A stretch of 64,000 nucleotides of DNA, taken from the NCBI GenBank assembly GCA_902789665.1, contig CADAOY010000001.1:62001-126000 (forward strand), in the 5' to 3' direction. The first letter of the stretch is position 1, and the number at the start of each line of letters is the position of its first letter. Positions 1-9,487 of the stretch are shown piece by piece. The notes under the pieces were generated by a model. That model did not search any database. It was given only the letters and a program-made list of their open reading frames with translations, and was not told the DNA's origin. Source of the stretch: an uncultured Lachnospiraceae bacterium. Its GTDB lineage: Bacteria > Bacillota > Clostridia > Lachnospirales > Lachnospiraceae. Both the position numbers and the translations under genes were made by a program.

Positions 1-1601
1 ATGGAAATGGTAATACAGTAAAGAAGTATTATTCTGATGAGTTAGAGAAAGAATATGAAAAACTTTATGGTGATGAGGATGCAGAAGATGAATTCGAAGT
101 CACTAATAATCGTCTGGACTATTCATTCGTGGACGATGATTTTGCAGATCTGATTGAAATTACCAGGTTTGAAGAGCAGCAGATTAAATATCATCAGTAT
201 CTGAAAGACTTAAAGAAGTTTGAAAGACTGGAGAAGCGCCACGAGCAGAAGCATAAAGAGTGGGAAGAAGAGATAAAGAGAATCCAGCATAATAATGAAA
301 ATTATAATGCGATGTACAAGCAGTATGAAGAACATCTGAATGATCTTTACAAGAGAGCTTCTGATAATATTGATATTAAGGTTAAGGAAAACAATACTGA
401 AATTTTGAACTATCCCGATAAAGTTAAAGAGTGGGAAAGAGACAGAATTCAGTATAATCAGTCGGTATATAATGCAAAGATTGATTATAACAGCAGAACA
501 CTTAAGTGGTTCTATTACAGAGAGGAATATGAAGAGAAAGAGAAACTTCATGATTCTCAGGTAAAGAAATATGCAGTAGATCTGGAGAATTATCAGAATG
601 ATATTAAGACATATACCAAACTTCAGGAGGATTATAATCTTAAATATAACAAGTACAAAGATGATCTTAAGAAGTATAAGCAGATTGAACTTGAGAATGA
701 TGCAAACTTAAAAGAGTACAAAAATAAGAAGAAAGAATATATACAGAAAGTATGTCAGGATCCAAAACTCAAGGATTATTATGAGAACAAAGGCCAGTAT
801 TTTAATGGTGACATTAAGTGGTCACATGAACTTCAGACAGGCAAAAAAGTTTCCAACTGGAGAAGTAAGTATAGTGACGATAAGAAACTCGACAGCTACT
901 TCGACAGACATCAGAGAATAATTGCTGAATATGATAAGTTTAAGAAGAAAGCCAATTCGGTTACCAAGATTGATGACCAGCAGCAGAAGATGTATGAAGA
1001 GCATCTGGCTGAAAAGAAGAAGTATTCCAAATATACAACTGCTGCAAAGCCGTTGTTCAAACTTATCAGATTATATTATACTCAGATTAAGGATGAGATT
1101 GATAAGGTAAATACTTTTACAGAGAAGAAATATGCCGAACTTGCATCAATGATGATGTATATTGAAGTAGTGGAGAGACATATTCAGAAAGAATATGACT
1201 TATGCAACAATAAGGCTGATTTCGATCCTCATGAATATATGAAGTATTTAGAACAGGAAAATATGACCAAGTCAATCAAGGCTATTCGTGAAGATCCTGT
1301 ATTTAAGCAGGCGATAAAGAGTCATCAGGACTGGGCAACAGATCAAAGAGGCATGAATGATGAGATAGCCATTAAGCGTCAGAAACTCTTCCTTAAGGAT
1401 GAGGACTATAAGTTTAAGAAGATATTTGAAACTGCTCATGAGAAAAACAAAACTGTTGCCAAGAATCCAATCTTCCGCGGTTATTTAGGACCATTTGATA
1501 TGGCTTTAAAGAAACAGTATGAAGATTCGATTAAGAAGCAGCAGCCAAAGGTAACTAACATAAACAATAACAACAATGCTAAAAAATTAGTAAAGAAGTA
1601 A
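1..1601 (+). CDS. Coiled-coil hydrophilic protein of unknown function (5' partial)
   Basis: The reading frame is open from base 3, so the gene begins upstream of the window and the GTG at 129 is not its start. About 532 residues are visible. The protein is extremely rich in Lys, Glu, Tyr, Asp and Asn, with long heptad-like stretches over most of its length, which suggests an elongated coiled coil. No membrane segment or Cys-rich site is visible. Near the C-terminus the segment REDPVFKQ (near bases 1290-1310) resembles motifs near the C-termini of the three other large proteins in this window. It ends in a poly-Asn stretch and Lys-rich tail. The next gene starts 11 bases downstream behind AGAGGTGG, so the two are probably co-transcribed. 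Family not recognised; function unknown. Confidence 0.75.
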   Translation, partial: GNGNTVKKYYSDELEKEYEKLYGDEDAEDEFEVTNNRLDYSFVDDDFADLIEITRFEEQQIKYHQYLKDLKKFERLEKRHEQKHKEWEEEIKRIQHNNENYNAMYKQYEEHLNDLYKRASDNIDIKVKENNTEILNYPDKVKEWERDRIQYNQSVYNAKIDYNSRTLKWFYYREEYEEKEKLHDSQVKKYAVDLENYQNDIKTYTKLQEDYNLKYNKYKDDLKKYKQIELENDANLKEYKNKKKEYIQKVCQDPKLKDYYENKGQYFNGDIKWSHELQTGKKVSNWRSKYSDDKKLDSYFDRHQRIIAEYDKFKKKANSVTKIDDQQQKMYEEHLAEKKKYSKYTTAAKPLFKLIRLYYTQIKDEIDKVNTFTEKKYAELASMMMYIEVVERHIQKEYDLCNNKADFDPHEYMKYLEQENMTKSIKAIREDPVFKQAIKSHQDWATDQRGMNDEIAIKRQKLFLKDEDYKFKKIFETAHEKNKTVAKNPIFRGYLGPFDMALKKQYEDSIKKQQPKVTNINNNNNAKKLVKK

Positions 1602-1612
1602 GAGGTGGAAAA

Positions 1613-4600
1613 ATGCCATACAGTTTTAATTCAAGAGAAGAAAGAGAAGAAGCGTATAATACAATTTTTGATGATGCTGAAAGTGCCTCAAAGGAATTTA
1701 TGGAAGATAACTTAGATGGATTGTTTGATACCATTGATAATTATGTTTCAACCATGGCAACAGATGATGTTCGTTATAAGGTAGCTCTTCCTGATTTTAA
1801 GTCCAAGACAGGTGCTTTTATGGCATGGATGGTTGGCGAGAAGGGAATGAGTATTGATGAAGCATCGAAGATGTTTGATGGGGACCAGCCGGGTGCTGAA
1901 GAACTTGTCCAGGAGTTTGGTATGTTTTTGATGGAGCATTCCGTCCTTTTAGGTACTGATGGTTCATTAACTACAATGGAATATAATAAAGGCCTTGTTG
2001 CTCCGGATAGAGCCGTTAAAATCAGAGAGATGTTTATTAAGGCATCCGCCAAGTTCGAGGAGTACAAGATTCCGGATATTGATTATTCAAATCCTAAAGA
2101 AGTTAAGAAAATGGCACCTCAGATGGTTATGATTAAGGCACTTTGTAATGAGGCACTTATTCAGGTAAAAGAGTATTCAGACCTTCCATACAAATTCAAA
2201 GATGAAGATGAGAAGGTTAAGAACGCTGTTGAAAAAGCGATTACCCGTAAAAAAATGCCCAGATCCTATGATTCATTTACTAAAATAATTGGAAATGGAA
2301 AGGCTCCGAAGGATATTAAATCTGATTTAAATAAATTAACTGATAAGTATGATTATTTTTATAACAGAGTTAAAGATCCATATAGTAGTAGAGCCGATGT
2401 TGCTCCTCTTTCCACTACTCTGGCTCACCGTACTATTCTTAATGATTATAGAGGCAAAACTTTAATTCAGGCTGAACCAGGATTGAGAAATATTTCGCGT
2501 CGTTCCGAAAAAATTGGTACTCTTATGGACCTTGAGTATGAAATTACTGATAATCGAATCCTTCGTAAGTTAAAAGGTGAAGAGGATGAGATTCTTGGGG
2601 AAATTGTAAATGAGTGTAATCAGAAATTTGATTATACTCTTAAATCCAAAGCAAGGTCTTTGGCCTATGACAAAGACAGAGATGCAGAGAAAAACAGAAA
2701 GTATAAGGAAAGCCAGAAACCGGAGAATCTGGACGAAGAGTTTAAGTTAGTTGGTGAGATTAAGGCAGATATAATTCAGGCAAGGGTTAGTGAACTTATT
2801 GACAACGCCAAGAAATATGAAATTTCTGACGGTGACAAGGAACTTCTTCGTGAGCTTAAGAGTACTCTTTCCGAATATGGAAACATCATTAAGAATGCAA
2901 ATACAAAAAATGATTTAAAGATGTTCGCAGGAAAGACAGAAGAACTTAAGGATATATACAGACCTTTGAATTACGTGCATCATAATCCTGAGAATTATGA
3001 AAATGTAACTGGCTATAAGAATCTTCAGGATTCTCTTGGAAAAATAAAGCTGATTCATGATACCTTTGAAATCGGTGGAAAATTGAATGATGATGGTTCT
3101 GAAACCAGGGAAGAACCAATTCCACCGGAGATTACTGAAGTTTTAGGTCAGATTGATAAGATGTGTGAAGCAGATGCTCATTTTCTTGATGGAATCAGGG
3201 ATCTCAATGTAACGGCTATGTCACTTCCTCAGCTTAAGAAGGTTTATACCAAAAATAATCCTGATATTAAGCTTGACCGTATGAAACTCGAAGAGGCAGT
3301 TAAGAAGCAAAAGCCAAAAACAATTGCCGAGCTTGACAAAATTGACAAGGAAGTTGCTCCAAAGGTTAATGAGAAAGATTACCAGACGAGCCTTAAAATT
3401 AATAATCAGATTAACGTCTTAAAATACATAGATGGTATGAAGAAAGAAGTTGACGCTACCGGCAAGCTGACTTACAACCAGCTGGTTGATATGCTTGCAG
3501 CAAGAGCCGTTATATGTGCACAGAGAAACAAGAAGAGAGGACTTAATAAGGAAACTTCATCACTTGCAATTGCTGAAATGGCTGAGAAGATTCAGGATAT
3601 GTATCTTATCAAGAATTTCTATAACAACTGTAAGTCTGATCCAAAGATGATGAAAGAGCTGATTGATAATTTCCAGAGTGGTCATGGCGGCGCTGTAGAA
3701 GATATGATCAAGAAGCATTCCAATCTGATTACTACTAACAAACTGAATGGAGATCCGAAGGTTCTTGAGAGATTTGTTACAACTCCAAAGGAAAGAATTA
3801 AGGCCTTCCAGGAAGAGTTTAGTAAAAATGGTGGTGATAAACCTGCATTCGCCATGGAAATTATTCTTATGCGTAATGTTGCAGAAGCCGGAAGAAAAGA
3901 CAGTTCTAATTTAAAACAGCCTTTGAATGCAGAAATGCTTGCAGAGGCCAGAAGACAGGATGCTCTTTTAAGAAATGATAAAGTAATGCCGGCTATTTGC
4001 GCCGGAGTTCCTGATGCAAAATTTGGTGAATTACTTACAAGAGGTAATGGTGGCAAATTCGTCGAGCAGGTAAGACGTATTGCTGATACAAACAGATTTG
4101 GTAAGATAGAAGGCATTACTGAAGTAGTCGAGAAGAATACCATTGTAGGAAAATATAAGTCTATTAACAAAGAAATTAAAGCATGTGAGAAGGCTACACA
4201 GGATCTTTTCAAAGATGTTAAGGCTGGCAAAATCACCAGGGAGGATTTTAACAAACAGCTGAATGGTTACTTTACCGAACTGGTTGCCCAGAGTATTGTG
4301 GCATCTGATATGATAACTGCAGCCAAGGCAACAAAGACTCAGAAGGAACTGAGAGTAGATTTAAATAAAAAGGAATTTAATGAGAAGGTTAAAACCTTAA
4401 TGAATTCCGAAGATTTCAAGAAGAATTACAAGACCATGATGGAGCCTGATAATATTCCTAAGGAATTCTCACTTGACAGTGTGGCTAAGCAATATAATGT
4501 GGCCAGGGAGAAGAATGCTGAGGCAGCCAGAAAGGCAGCAGAAGCAAAGGCTCTTAAGGAAGCTCAGAATGATGTTAAGAAGAAAGTTGGCAAACAGCTT

Positions 4601-4648
4601 GCTGACAGACTTAAAGAGCAAAAACCATTAGGACCTATGGGATTTTAG
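1613..4648 (+). CDS. Large hydrophilic GHGG-module protein, unknown function (1011 aa)
   Basis: Not a family I recognise. It is soluble, highly charged and mostly helical in composition, with no signal peptide or membrane segment. It is a clear paralogue of the 1021-residue protein at 12623: both carry TGxFxAW followed by EKxMS near residues 66-82, a DLPYKFK/TMPYKLK segment, and a repeated module that starts with a hydrophobic-Arg helix and ends in a Gly-rich motif. Here the first module ends in GHGG at residues 690-693 and the second in GNGG at 811-814, 121 residues apart. A third, motif-less unit leads to LMNSEDFKKNY and MMEPDN near residues 930-945. The C-terminal tail is Ala/Lys-rich and ends LGPMGF. 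Start ATG follows AGAGGTGG. A strong terminator lies behind it. Confidence 0.85.
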   Translation: MPYSFNSREEREEAYNTIFDDAESASKEFMEDNLDGLFDTIDNYVSTMATDDVRYKVALPDFKSKTGAFMAWMVGEKGMSIDEASKMFDGDQPGAEELVQEFGMFLMEHSVLLGTDGSLTTMEYNKGLVAPDRAVKIREMFIKASAKFEEYKIPDIDYSNPKEVKKMAPQMVMIKALCNEALIQVKEYSDLPYKFKDEDEKVKNAVEKAITRKKMPRSYDSFTKIIGNGKAPKDIKSDLNKLTDKYDYFYNRVKDPYSSRADVAPLSTTLAHRTILNDYRGKTLIQAEPGLRNISRRSEKIGTLMDLEYEITDNRILRKLKGEEDEILGEIVNECNQKFDYTLKSKARSLAYDKDRDAEKNRKYKESQKPENLDEEFKLVGEIKADIIQARVSELIDNAKKYEISDGDKELLRELKSTLSEYGNIIKNANTKNDLKMFAGKTEELKDIYRPLNYVHHNPENYENVTGYKNLQDSLGKIKLIHDTFEIGGKLNDDGSETREEPIPPEITEVLGQIDKMCEADAHFLDGIRDLNVTAMSLPQLKKVYTKNNPDIKLDRMKLEEAVKKQKPKTIAELDKIDKEVAPKVNEKDYQTSLKINNQINVLKYIDGMKKEVDATGKLTYNQLVDMLAARAVICAQRNKKRGLNKETSSLAIAEMAEKIQDMYLIKNFYNNCKSDPKMMKELIDNFQSGHGGAVEDMIKKHSNLITTNKLNGDPKVLERFVTTPKERIKAFQEEFSKNGGDKPAFAMEIILMRNVAEAGRKDSSNLKQPLNAEMLAEARRQDALLRNDKVMPAICAGVPDAKFGELLTRGNGGKFVEQVRRIADTNRFGKIEGITEVVEKNTIVGKYKSINKEIKACEKATQDLFKDVKAGKITREDFNKQLNGYFTELVAQSIVASDMITAAKATKTQKELRVDLNKKEFNEKVKTLMNSEDFKKNYKTMMEPDNIPKEFSLDSVAKQYNVAREKNAEAARKAAEAKALKEAQNDVKKKVGKQLADRLKEQKPLGPMGF

Positions 4649-4673
4649 TCTGAAATAGTTAAAAATCTTTAAT

Positions 4674-4722
4674 AAAAATAAGGGACGAGCTACTTCCCAA
4701 TGTGGCACGTCCCCTTATTTTA
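4674..4722 (+). terminator. Rho-independent terminator
   Basis: An inverted repeat pairs AATAAGGGACG with CGTCCCCTTATT, followed by a short T-rich tract. It closes the large-protein gene pair before the phosphatase gene. Confidence 0.75.
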
Positions 4723-4761
4723 TGATATAATGGGACTAGTATTATAAAGGAGATTGTTTAA

Positions 4762-6303
4762 GTGGAAACAATTAGTAAAAGCAGAAGAAGACAGGCAATT
4801 TTTGTAGGATATATGTATCTCTTCCTTATGATTATTGCAGGAATACTTGTTAGATTGAAGGGCTCAGATAATATCTATCCTACTTATCTTATAAATATAG
4901 GTGTGGACTTAACAGGCATGCTTGTAGGCTATGTGCTTTATGTATGCTGTCTTGTGGATGTGGGCAAGACAGGTGCCAATCACAAGAATCTTCTGTATCT
5001 GATTAATGTTACCTTTTTCGGTCTTTTTACAGATCTTGTTGCATGGCTTGTGGATGCAGATCCTTCCTATCGCCTTGTTAATATTATCGATAATACTTTC
5101 TATTATATGTGCATGCCGGCAGGATGTTATTATTTCTATCGATATGTTTCAGGTGTGGTTAAGAGTGAAGATAAGGTAGAAAGCGTATTCAGTAAGATAA
5201 TTCATTTTGGATTTTTCGTTGCCATTGCAATGAGAATTATTAATGTGTTTACAGGCGTGTATTTTACGGTAGATGCAAATGGTGTTTATTCAAGAAGCAC
5301 TTTGTATCCTGTCTCGATGATATATCTGTTTGCTACTACAATAGCATCAATTATTCTAATTATTAATCACAGAAAACAGTTTCAGACTTATCAGATAATT
5401 GTACTGCTTCTCTATGTGTTAGCGCCAACCCTGGCGGCTGTATTCACCATTGGTGTGTATGGAATCTCCATAAGCTATGGCGTGGTTATGTGCGTGCTTT
5501 TACTGATGTACTGCCTTATTAATATTGAGCAGAGTAAGACCAAGGCCATTGCTGACAGAGACCTTGATATGGCAGCAGCAATTCAGCACAGTATGCTGCC
5601 CCATATTTTTCCGGCGTTCCCTGAAAGAGATGAATTCTCTCTTCATGCATCAATGAATCCGGCGAAGGAAGTAGGCGGTGACTTCTATGATTTCTTCCTT
5701 ATTGATGAGAACCATCTTTGTATGGTAATTGCGGATGTATCCGGTAAGGGTGTGCCGGCATCATTATTTATGATGATATCAAAGACAATCCTTCAGAGTG
5801 TTGCAATCCTTGGTGTATCTCCGGCGCAGGCCCTGGAGAGAACCAATAATGCGATTTGTGCGAACAACCAGGTGGAGATGTTTGTAACTGTATGGATAGG
5901 TGTTCTTGATATTAAGACCGGTATTATTACTGCATCCAATGCAGGACATGAGTATCCGGTAATTAAAGAGAAGGACAGCGACTGGAAGCTTCTTAAGGAT
6001 AAGCATGGAATAGCAGTTGGCGCAATTGAAGGCGCTAAATATAAAGAATATGAGATAAAGATGGAGCCTGGCTCAAAGCTCTTTGTATATACTGACGGTG
6101 TGCCGGAGGCAACCAATGAAGAGAAGAACATGTTTGGTACAGCCAATATGGTTGATGCATTAAATGCCAATAAGGACAAGGCTCCTGCAGAGATTCTTCA
6201 GGGTGTGAAGGAAGCGGTTGATGCTTTCGTTAAGTCTGCTCCTCAGTTTGATGATCTGACCATGCTTTGCATTGAATATAAGGGGGCATCAAATGTTCAG
6301 TAA
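4762..6303 (+). CDS. Membrane-anchored PP2C/SpoIIE-type serine phosphatase
   Basis: The N-terminal half (residues about 10-250) has six to eight hydrophobic membrane segments. The C-terminal half (about 265-510) is a SpoIIE/RsbU-type PP2C phosphatase, with a metal-binding GGDFYD motif at 305-310, DVSGKGVPA starting at Asp325, and a C-terminal FDDLTML motif. Such enzymes dephosphorylate anti-sigma-factor antagonists, so this is probably a signal-controlled regulator of partner switching, although no anti-sigma partner is encoded nearby. The start is GTG behind AAAGGAG. An extended -10 (TGATATAAT, TATAAT at 4726-4731) lies just upstream, after the preceding terminator. The stop overlaps the next gene by 11 bases, so the two are translationally close. 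Confidence 0.9.
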   Translation: METISKSRRRQAIFVGYMYLFLMIIAGILVRLKGSDNIYPTYLINIGVDLTGMLVGYVLYVCCLVDVGKTGANHKNLLYLINVTFFGLFTDLVAWLVDADPSYRLVNIIDNTFYYMCMPAGCYYFYRYVSGVVKSEDKVESVFSKIIHFGFFVAIAMRIINVFTGVYFTVDANGVYSRSTLYPVSMIYLFATTIASIILIINHRKQFQTYQIIVLLLYVLAPTLAAVFTIGVYGISISYGVVMCVLLLMYCLINIEQSKTKAIADRDLDMAAAIQHSMLPHIFPAFPERDEFSLHASMNPAKEVGGDFYDFFLIDENHLCMVIADVSGKGVPASLFMMISKTILQSVAILGVSPAQALERTNNAICANNQVEMFVTVWIGVLDIKTGIITASNAGHEYPVIKEKDSDWKLLKDKHGIAVGAIEGAKYKEYEIKMEPGSKLFVYTDGVPEATNEEKNMFGTANMVDALNANKDKAPAEILQGVKEAVDAFVKSAPQFDDLTMLCIEYKGASNVQ

Positions 6304-6982
6304 TACACTTGGAAGACATCTTCATGAGTATGTGAGGGATTACTGTGTCTTTGATTTAGAGACAACGGGAACAGATCCAAAGAGAAACATGATTACCGAG
6401 ATAGGTGCGATTCGTGTGCTTGGAGGAGAGATTGATGCTGAGTTTAGTCAGCTGGTGAATCCGGGAATTCCAATTCCTCCTTATATCACCGAGATTACGG
6501 GAATTAATGATGAGATGGTTGCTGATGCGCCTCCTATTGGGGAAGCTTTGGAGATGTTCATGGATTTTGCCGGAGATCTTCCACTTGTAGGACATAATAT
6601 AATTCAGTTTGATCTTAAATATATATACCGCTTTGCAAGAGAGTGCCACAATAAGACCATAGGTAATGATTATATTGATACACTGCCACTTGCCAATACC
6701 AGACTGCCTGCCTTGTCACATCACAGACTGGGTGACCTGGCAACTCATTATGGAGTACAGGTTGTTAATGCCCACAGAGCTCTTGGCGACTGCCGAATGA
6801 ATCAGGTGGTATATGAAAGATTAATGCAGGAGAATGTGCACCGTACTGATGATGTAAGGGCTGAAGAAATATGCCCGCAGTGCGGTAAGGTCATGAAGAT
6901 AAGAAACGGAAAGTTTGGTGAATTCTGGGGATGCACGGGATATCCTCTTTGTAAGTTTACCAAGAATCTGACAAGAGTATAA
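6293..6982 (+). CDS. DnaQ-like 3'-5' exonuclease with C-terminal topoisomerase-type zinc ribbon
   Basis: A DEDD-family exonuclease domain occupies residues about 17-180. FDLETTG carries the first acidic pair (Asp21, Glu23), GHNIIQFDLKY gives the second motif and HRALGDCRMN the third. The remaining part is a four-Cys zinc ribbon (CPQCGKVM ... GCTGYPLC) like those at the C-terminus of type IA topoisomerases. This fusion suggests a nuclease acting on single-stranded or damaged DNA ends. I chose ATG 6293 because AGGGGG at 6281-6286 is well spaced for it; an in-frame ATG at 6272 lies inside the upstream gene and has no such site. The last 11 bases of the phosphatase gene overlap this start. Confidence 0.88.
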   Translation: MFSNTLGRHLHEYVRDYCVFDLETTGTDPKRNMITEIGAIRVLGGEIDAEFSQLVNPGIPIPPYITEITGINDEMVADAPPIGEALEMFMDFAGDLPLVGHNIIQFDLKYIYRFARECHNKTIGNDYIDTLPLANTRLPALSHHRLGDLATHYGVQVVNAHRALGDCRMNQVVYERLMQENVHRTDDVRAEEICPQCGKVMKIRNGKFGEFWGCTGYPLCKFTKNLTRV

Positions 6983-7018
6983 AAAAAGTTTATTATCGTG
7001 TTTTAAGGGTAGCAATCG

Positions 7019-7234
7019 ATGCTGTTTAAGAAGAAAATAAAACAGGAAGAATATGATAAAGAAAGACTCATTCCCGTCATAAAGGCAAGCATCTGTAACG
7101 GAGAGAAAGTGGCAGGTTTTAAGGATATTCATACGGGAGTATTCGAAGATGTTATGCTACTTAAAACTGATGCGGACCTTGAGACATTCAGAAAACGTTT
7201 TGGAATTGATGGCGATATTGAGACTATATACTAA
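7019..7234 (+). CDS. Small conserved clostridial protein, unknown function
   Basis: A 71-residue acidic/basic protein that starts with a Lys-rich LFKKKIKQEEYD segment and contains KASICNGEKVAGF. From memory, similar short proteins occur widely in Lachnospiraceae and are sometimes mislabelled as aspartate dehydrogenase, but no dehydrogenase motif is present and the length is far too short for one. The start has only a weak site (AAGGG). It lies between the exonuclease and a Dabb-domain gene in the same direction, so it may be in the same transcript. Confidence 0.6.
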   Translation: MLFKKKIKQEEYDKERLIPVIKASICNGEKVAGFKDIHTGVFEDVMLLKTDADLETFRKRFGIDGDIETIY

Positions 7235-7255
7235 GAAATATTAAGGAGACAGGTT

Positions 7256-7558
7256 ATGGTTAAGCATGTAATACTATGGGTACTTAAAGAAGAGATACAG
7301 GGCGAAGAGAAAGACAAGATTAAGGCTGGAATTAAGGAAGGCTTGGAGGGACTTAAAGGACAGATTCCTGGACTTATTGATATCAAAGTTAATATTAATC
7401 CTCTTCCAAGTTCAAACTGTGATGTAATGCTTGATTCATCTTTTGAAGATGAAGAAGCGCTTAAAGGGTATGCTGTTAATCCAAAGCACGTAGCTGTAGC
7501 AGATGGTAAGGTCAGACCTTACATGGCAAGCAGGGTGTGTATGGACTATGAGGTATAA
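7256..7558 (+). CDS. Dabb (stress-responsive alpha/beta-barrel) domain protein
   Basis: The 100-residue sequence starts VKHVILWVLKEEI and has the family layout: an N-terminal strand with VKHVILW, an amphipathic helix with GLEGLKGQIPGL, and the central motif D(V)ML(D)SSFEDEEALKGYAVNPKHVAVA near the C-terminus. Dabb proteins are ferredoxin-like dimers of mostly unknown role; some act as small enzymes or stress proteins. It has a good AAGGAGA site and is followed after 45 bases by the SCP2 gene, with a palindromic operator candidate in between. Confidence 0.85.
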   Translation: MVKHVILWVLKEEIQGEEKDKIKAGIKEGLEGLKGQIPGLIDIKVNINPLPSSNCDVMLDSSFEDEEALKGYAVNPKHVAVADGKVRPYMASRVCMDYEV

Positions 7559-7570
7559 AAAATTTGTGTT

Positions 7571-7586
7571 TGTGGTTATAACCACG
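7571..7586. promoter_or_regulatory. CRP-like palindromic operator upstream of the SCP2/CstA genes
   Basis: TGTGGTTATAACCACG is a 14-bp perfect palindrome (7572-7585) with the TGTG-N8-CAC layout typical of Crp/Fnr-family sites. It lies just downstream of a TATAAA (7554-7559) and upstream of the ribosome binding site of the SCP2 gene. Nearly the same 16-mer, with the same GAA behind it, stands in front of the Crp/Fnr regulator gene at 52741. Confidence 0.6.
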
Positions 7587-7603
7587 AAGAAGGGAGAAAT
7601 GGT

Positions 7604-7921
7604 ATGACATTTAATGACGTTTTAGAAAAAGTAAGAGGCCTTGCAGCAAAGGCAGATGTTTCAAATGTGGATTTTCTTGCAGTGCAGGTTAATATCACAG
7701 GTAAGAGCAATGGTGTATTCTATGTAGAAGTAAAGGACCACAAAATCAGCGTTGAGCCTTACGAATACAATGACCGTAACTGTGCACTTACCATCAGCCT
7801 TGCTGATTTCAACAAGCTTATTGATGGCAAGCTTGACCCGGTAGTTGCATTTACAATGGGTAAACTTAAAGTTGACGGTGATGTTGGAAAGGCTCTGGAG
7901 TTCGCTAAATTAGTTAAATAA
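7604..7921 (+). CDS. SCP2 sterol-carrier-type lipid-binding domain protein
   Basis: A stand-alone 105-residue SCP2 domain. The pattern FYVEVKDHKISVEPYEYNDRNCALTISLADFNKLIDGKLDPVVAFTMGKLKVDGDVGKA matches the family's strand-turn-helix order, including the characteristic GKLKVDGD near the end. SCP2 domains form a hydrophobic pocket for lipids or acyl chains; the natural ligand here cannot be told. The start follows AAGGGAG. The CstA-type transporter gene starts 45 bases downstream, so the pair may be one unit controlled by the palindrome at 7571. Confidence 0.85.
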   Translation: MTFNDVLEKVRGLAAKADVSNVDFLAVQVNITGKSNGVFYVEVKDHKISVEPYEYNDRNCALTISLADFNKLIDGKLDPVVAFTMGKLKVDGDVGKALEFAKLVK

Positions 7922-7966
7922 TAATTTGGCGAAATATAATAATATGTTTCGTTCGGAGGCTTTGTT

Positions 7967-9382
7967 ATGATTTCGTTTCTTGTTGCTTTACTTGTACTTT
8001 TAGCAGGATTCTTCCTGTATGGTAAACTGACAGAAAAGGTTTTTGGACCAGATGACAGAAAAACACCTGCAATTGAAATCAATGATGGTGTTGACTGTGT
8101 TCCAATGAAGACGTGGAAGGCTGTGCTTATACAGCTGCTTAATATAGCCGGCACGGGGCCTATTTTTGGAGCGCTCATGGGAGCATGCTTTGGACCGGTA
8201 GTTTTCTTATGGATTGTTTTTGGTTCCATTTTGGGAGGCGCTGTTCATGATTATATGAGCGGCATGATATCCTGCCGAAATAAGGGTGCATCAATAGCAG
8301 AATTATCAGGTATATATTTGGGTAAGCCTGCACTGTATGTAATGAGAATATTCTCAATACTTTTACTGCTGCTTACAGGTACTGTATTCGTTACAAGTCC
8401 TGCATCACTTATAGCTAATCTTACACCTTCATTTTTATCAAACGGATTCTGGATTGTGGTAATTCTTATTTATTATGTGCTTGCCACACTGCTTCCAATT
8501 GATAAGGTGATTGGTAAATTATATCCGATATTCGGAGTAATTCTGATTGTCATGGCAGTAAGCATCGGCGGTGCAATGTTCGTAATTCCAAAGTATCACA
8601 TTCCGGAACTTGTACTTGCAGACCTTCATCCTGATAATCTTCCGATATGGCCGTTTATGTTTATTACAGTTGCGTGCGGCGCCATCTCAGGCTTTCATGC
8701 AACCCAGTCTCCAATGATTGCCAAGTGCATCACATCGGAGAAGGAAGGCCATACAGTATTCTATGGAGCAATGATAATTGAGTCCGTAATTGCACTTGTA
8801 TGGGCAGCAGCGGGAGTTGCATTCTATGGAAGCACACAGATGCTTAATGATGCCTTAACTCTTGCAGGTCAGTCAGGTGTTGTTTACGAGATCAGTAAGA
8901 CTATGCTTGGCAATGTAGGCGGTGTTCTTGCAGTTATCGGCGTAGTTGTATGTCCTATCACATCAGGTGATACAGCATTTAGAAGCGCAAGACTTATTCT
9001 TGCTGAGTGGACCAAGCTGGATCAGAAAAAGATTGTTAACAGACTGATTATTACAATACCTCTTCTTGGAATCGGAGCCGTGCTTACGCAGCTTGATTTC
9101 AATGTACTTTGGAGATATTTCTCATGGAGTAATCAGACTCTTGCGATGATATCCTTATGGGTGGCAACAGCTTATCTTATTAAAGAGGGTAAGAAGTGGA
9201 AATCACTCCTTACAGCTCTGCCGGCAACCTTCATGTCGGCGGTATCACTTACCTATATTATGATGGCACAGGAAGGACTTAAGTTATCAAAAAACATTTC
9301 ATATCCTGCCGGATTAATATTTGCTCTTACACTCTTTGTGATATATGTGGTATTGAGCATAAAGAAAGCAAAGCAAAAATAA
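7967..9382 (+). CDS. cstA: CstA-family carbon starvation / peptide or pyruvate transporter
   Basis: A 471-residue polytopic membrane protein with about 12-13 hydrophobic segments. Family marks are the N-terminal segment ending YGKLTEKVFGPDDRKTPA, the NIAGTGPIFG motif, GAVHDYMSGM and SGFHATQSP. CstA proteins carry pyruvate or peptides in enterobacteria; the shorter clostridial forms such as this one are less well studied. The start ATG follows CGGAGG. In E. coli cstA is CRP-controlled, which makes the CRP-like palindrome upstream of the preceding gene notable. A bidirectional terminator separates it from the convergent citrate synthase-like gene. Confidence 0.9.
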   Translation: MISFLVALLVLLAGFFLYGKLTEKVFGPDDRKTPAIEINDGVDCVPMKTWKAVLIQLLNIAGTGPIFGALMGACFGPVVFLWIVFGSILGGAVHDYMSGMISCRNKGASIAELSGIYLGKPALYVMRIFSILLLLLTGTVFVTSPASLIANLTPSFLSNGFWIVVILIYYVLATLLPIDKVIGKLYPIFGVILIVMAVSIGGAMFVIPKYHIPELVLADLHPDNLPIWPFMFITVACGAISGFHATQSPMIAKCITSEKEGHTVFYGAMIIESVIALVWAAAGVAFYGSTQMLNDALTLAGQSGVVYEISKTMLGNVGGVLAVIGVVVCPITSGDTAFRSARLILAEWTKLDQKKIVNRLIITIPLLGIGAVLTQLDFNVLWRYFSWSNQTLAMISLWVATAYLIKEGKKWKSLLTALPATFMSAVSLTYIMMAQEGLKLSKNISYPAGLIFALTLFVIYVVLSIKKAKQK

Positions 9383-9402
9383 AGAAAAGCATAAATAAAA
9401 AA

Positions 9403-9440
9403 GAAGGAGAGAGTTCCGACTAAGGTTCTCTCTCCATTTT
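9403..9440. terminator. Bidirectional terminator between convergent genes
   Basis: GGAGAGAG (9406-9413) pairs with CTCTCTCC (9428-9435), preceded by an A-rich run and followed by ATTTT. It can serve the transporter on the + strand and the convergent gene on the - strand. Confidence 0.75.
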
Positions 9441-9487
9441 GCGTAATATCGTCATCCCCATAACGATATGATACACACACAAATAAT

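Noticed and set aside
3682-4254. A 190-codon frame on the - strand
   Set aside because: It lies wholly inside the 1011-residue protein gene, has a Ser/Leu-rich shadow composition and no ribosome binding site.
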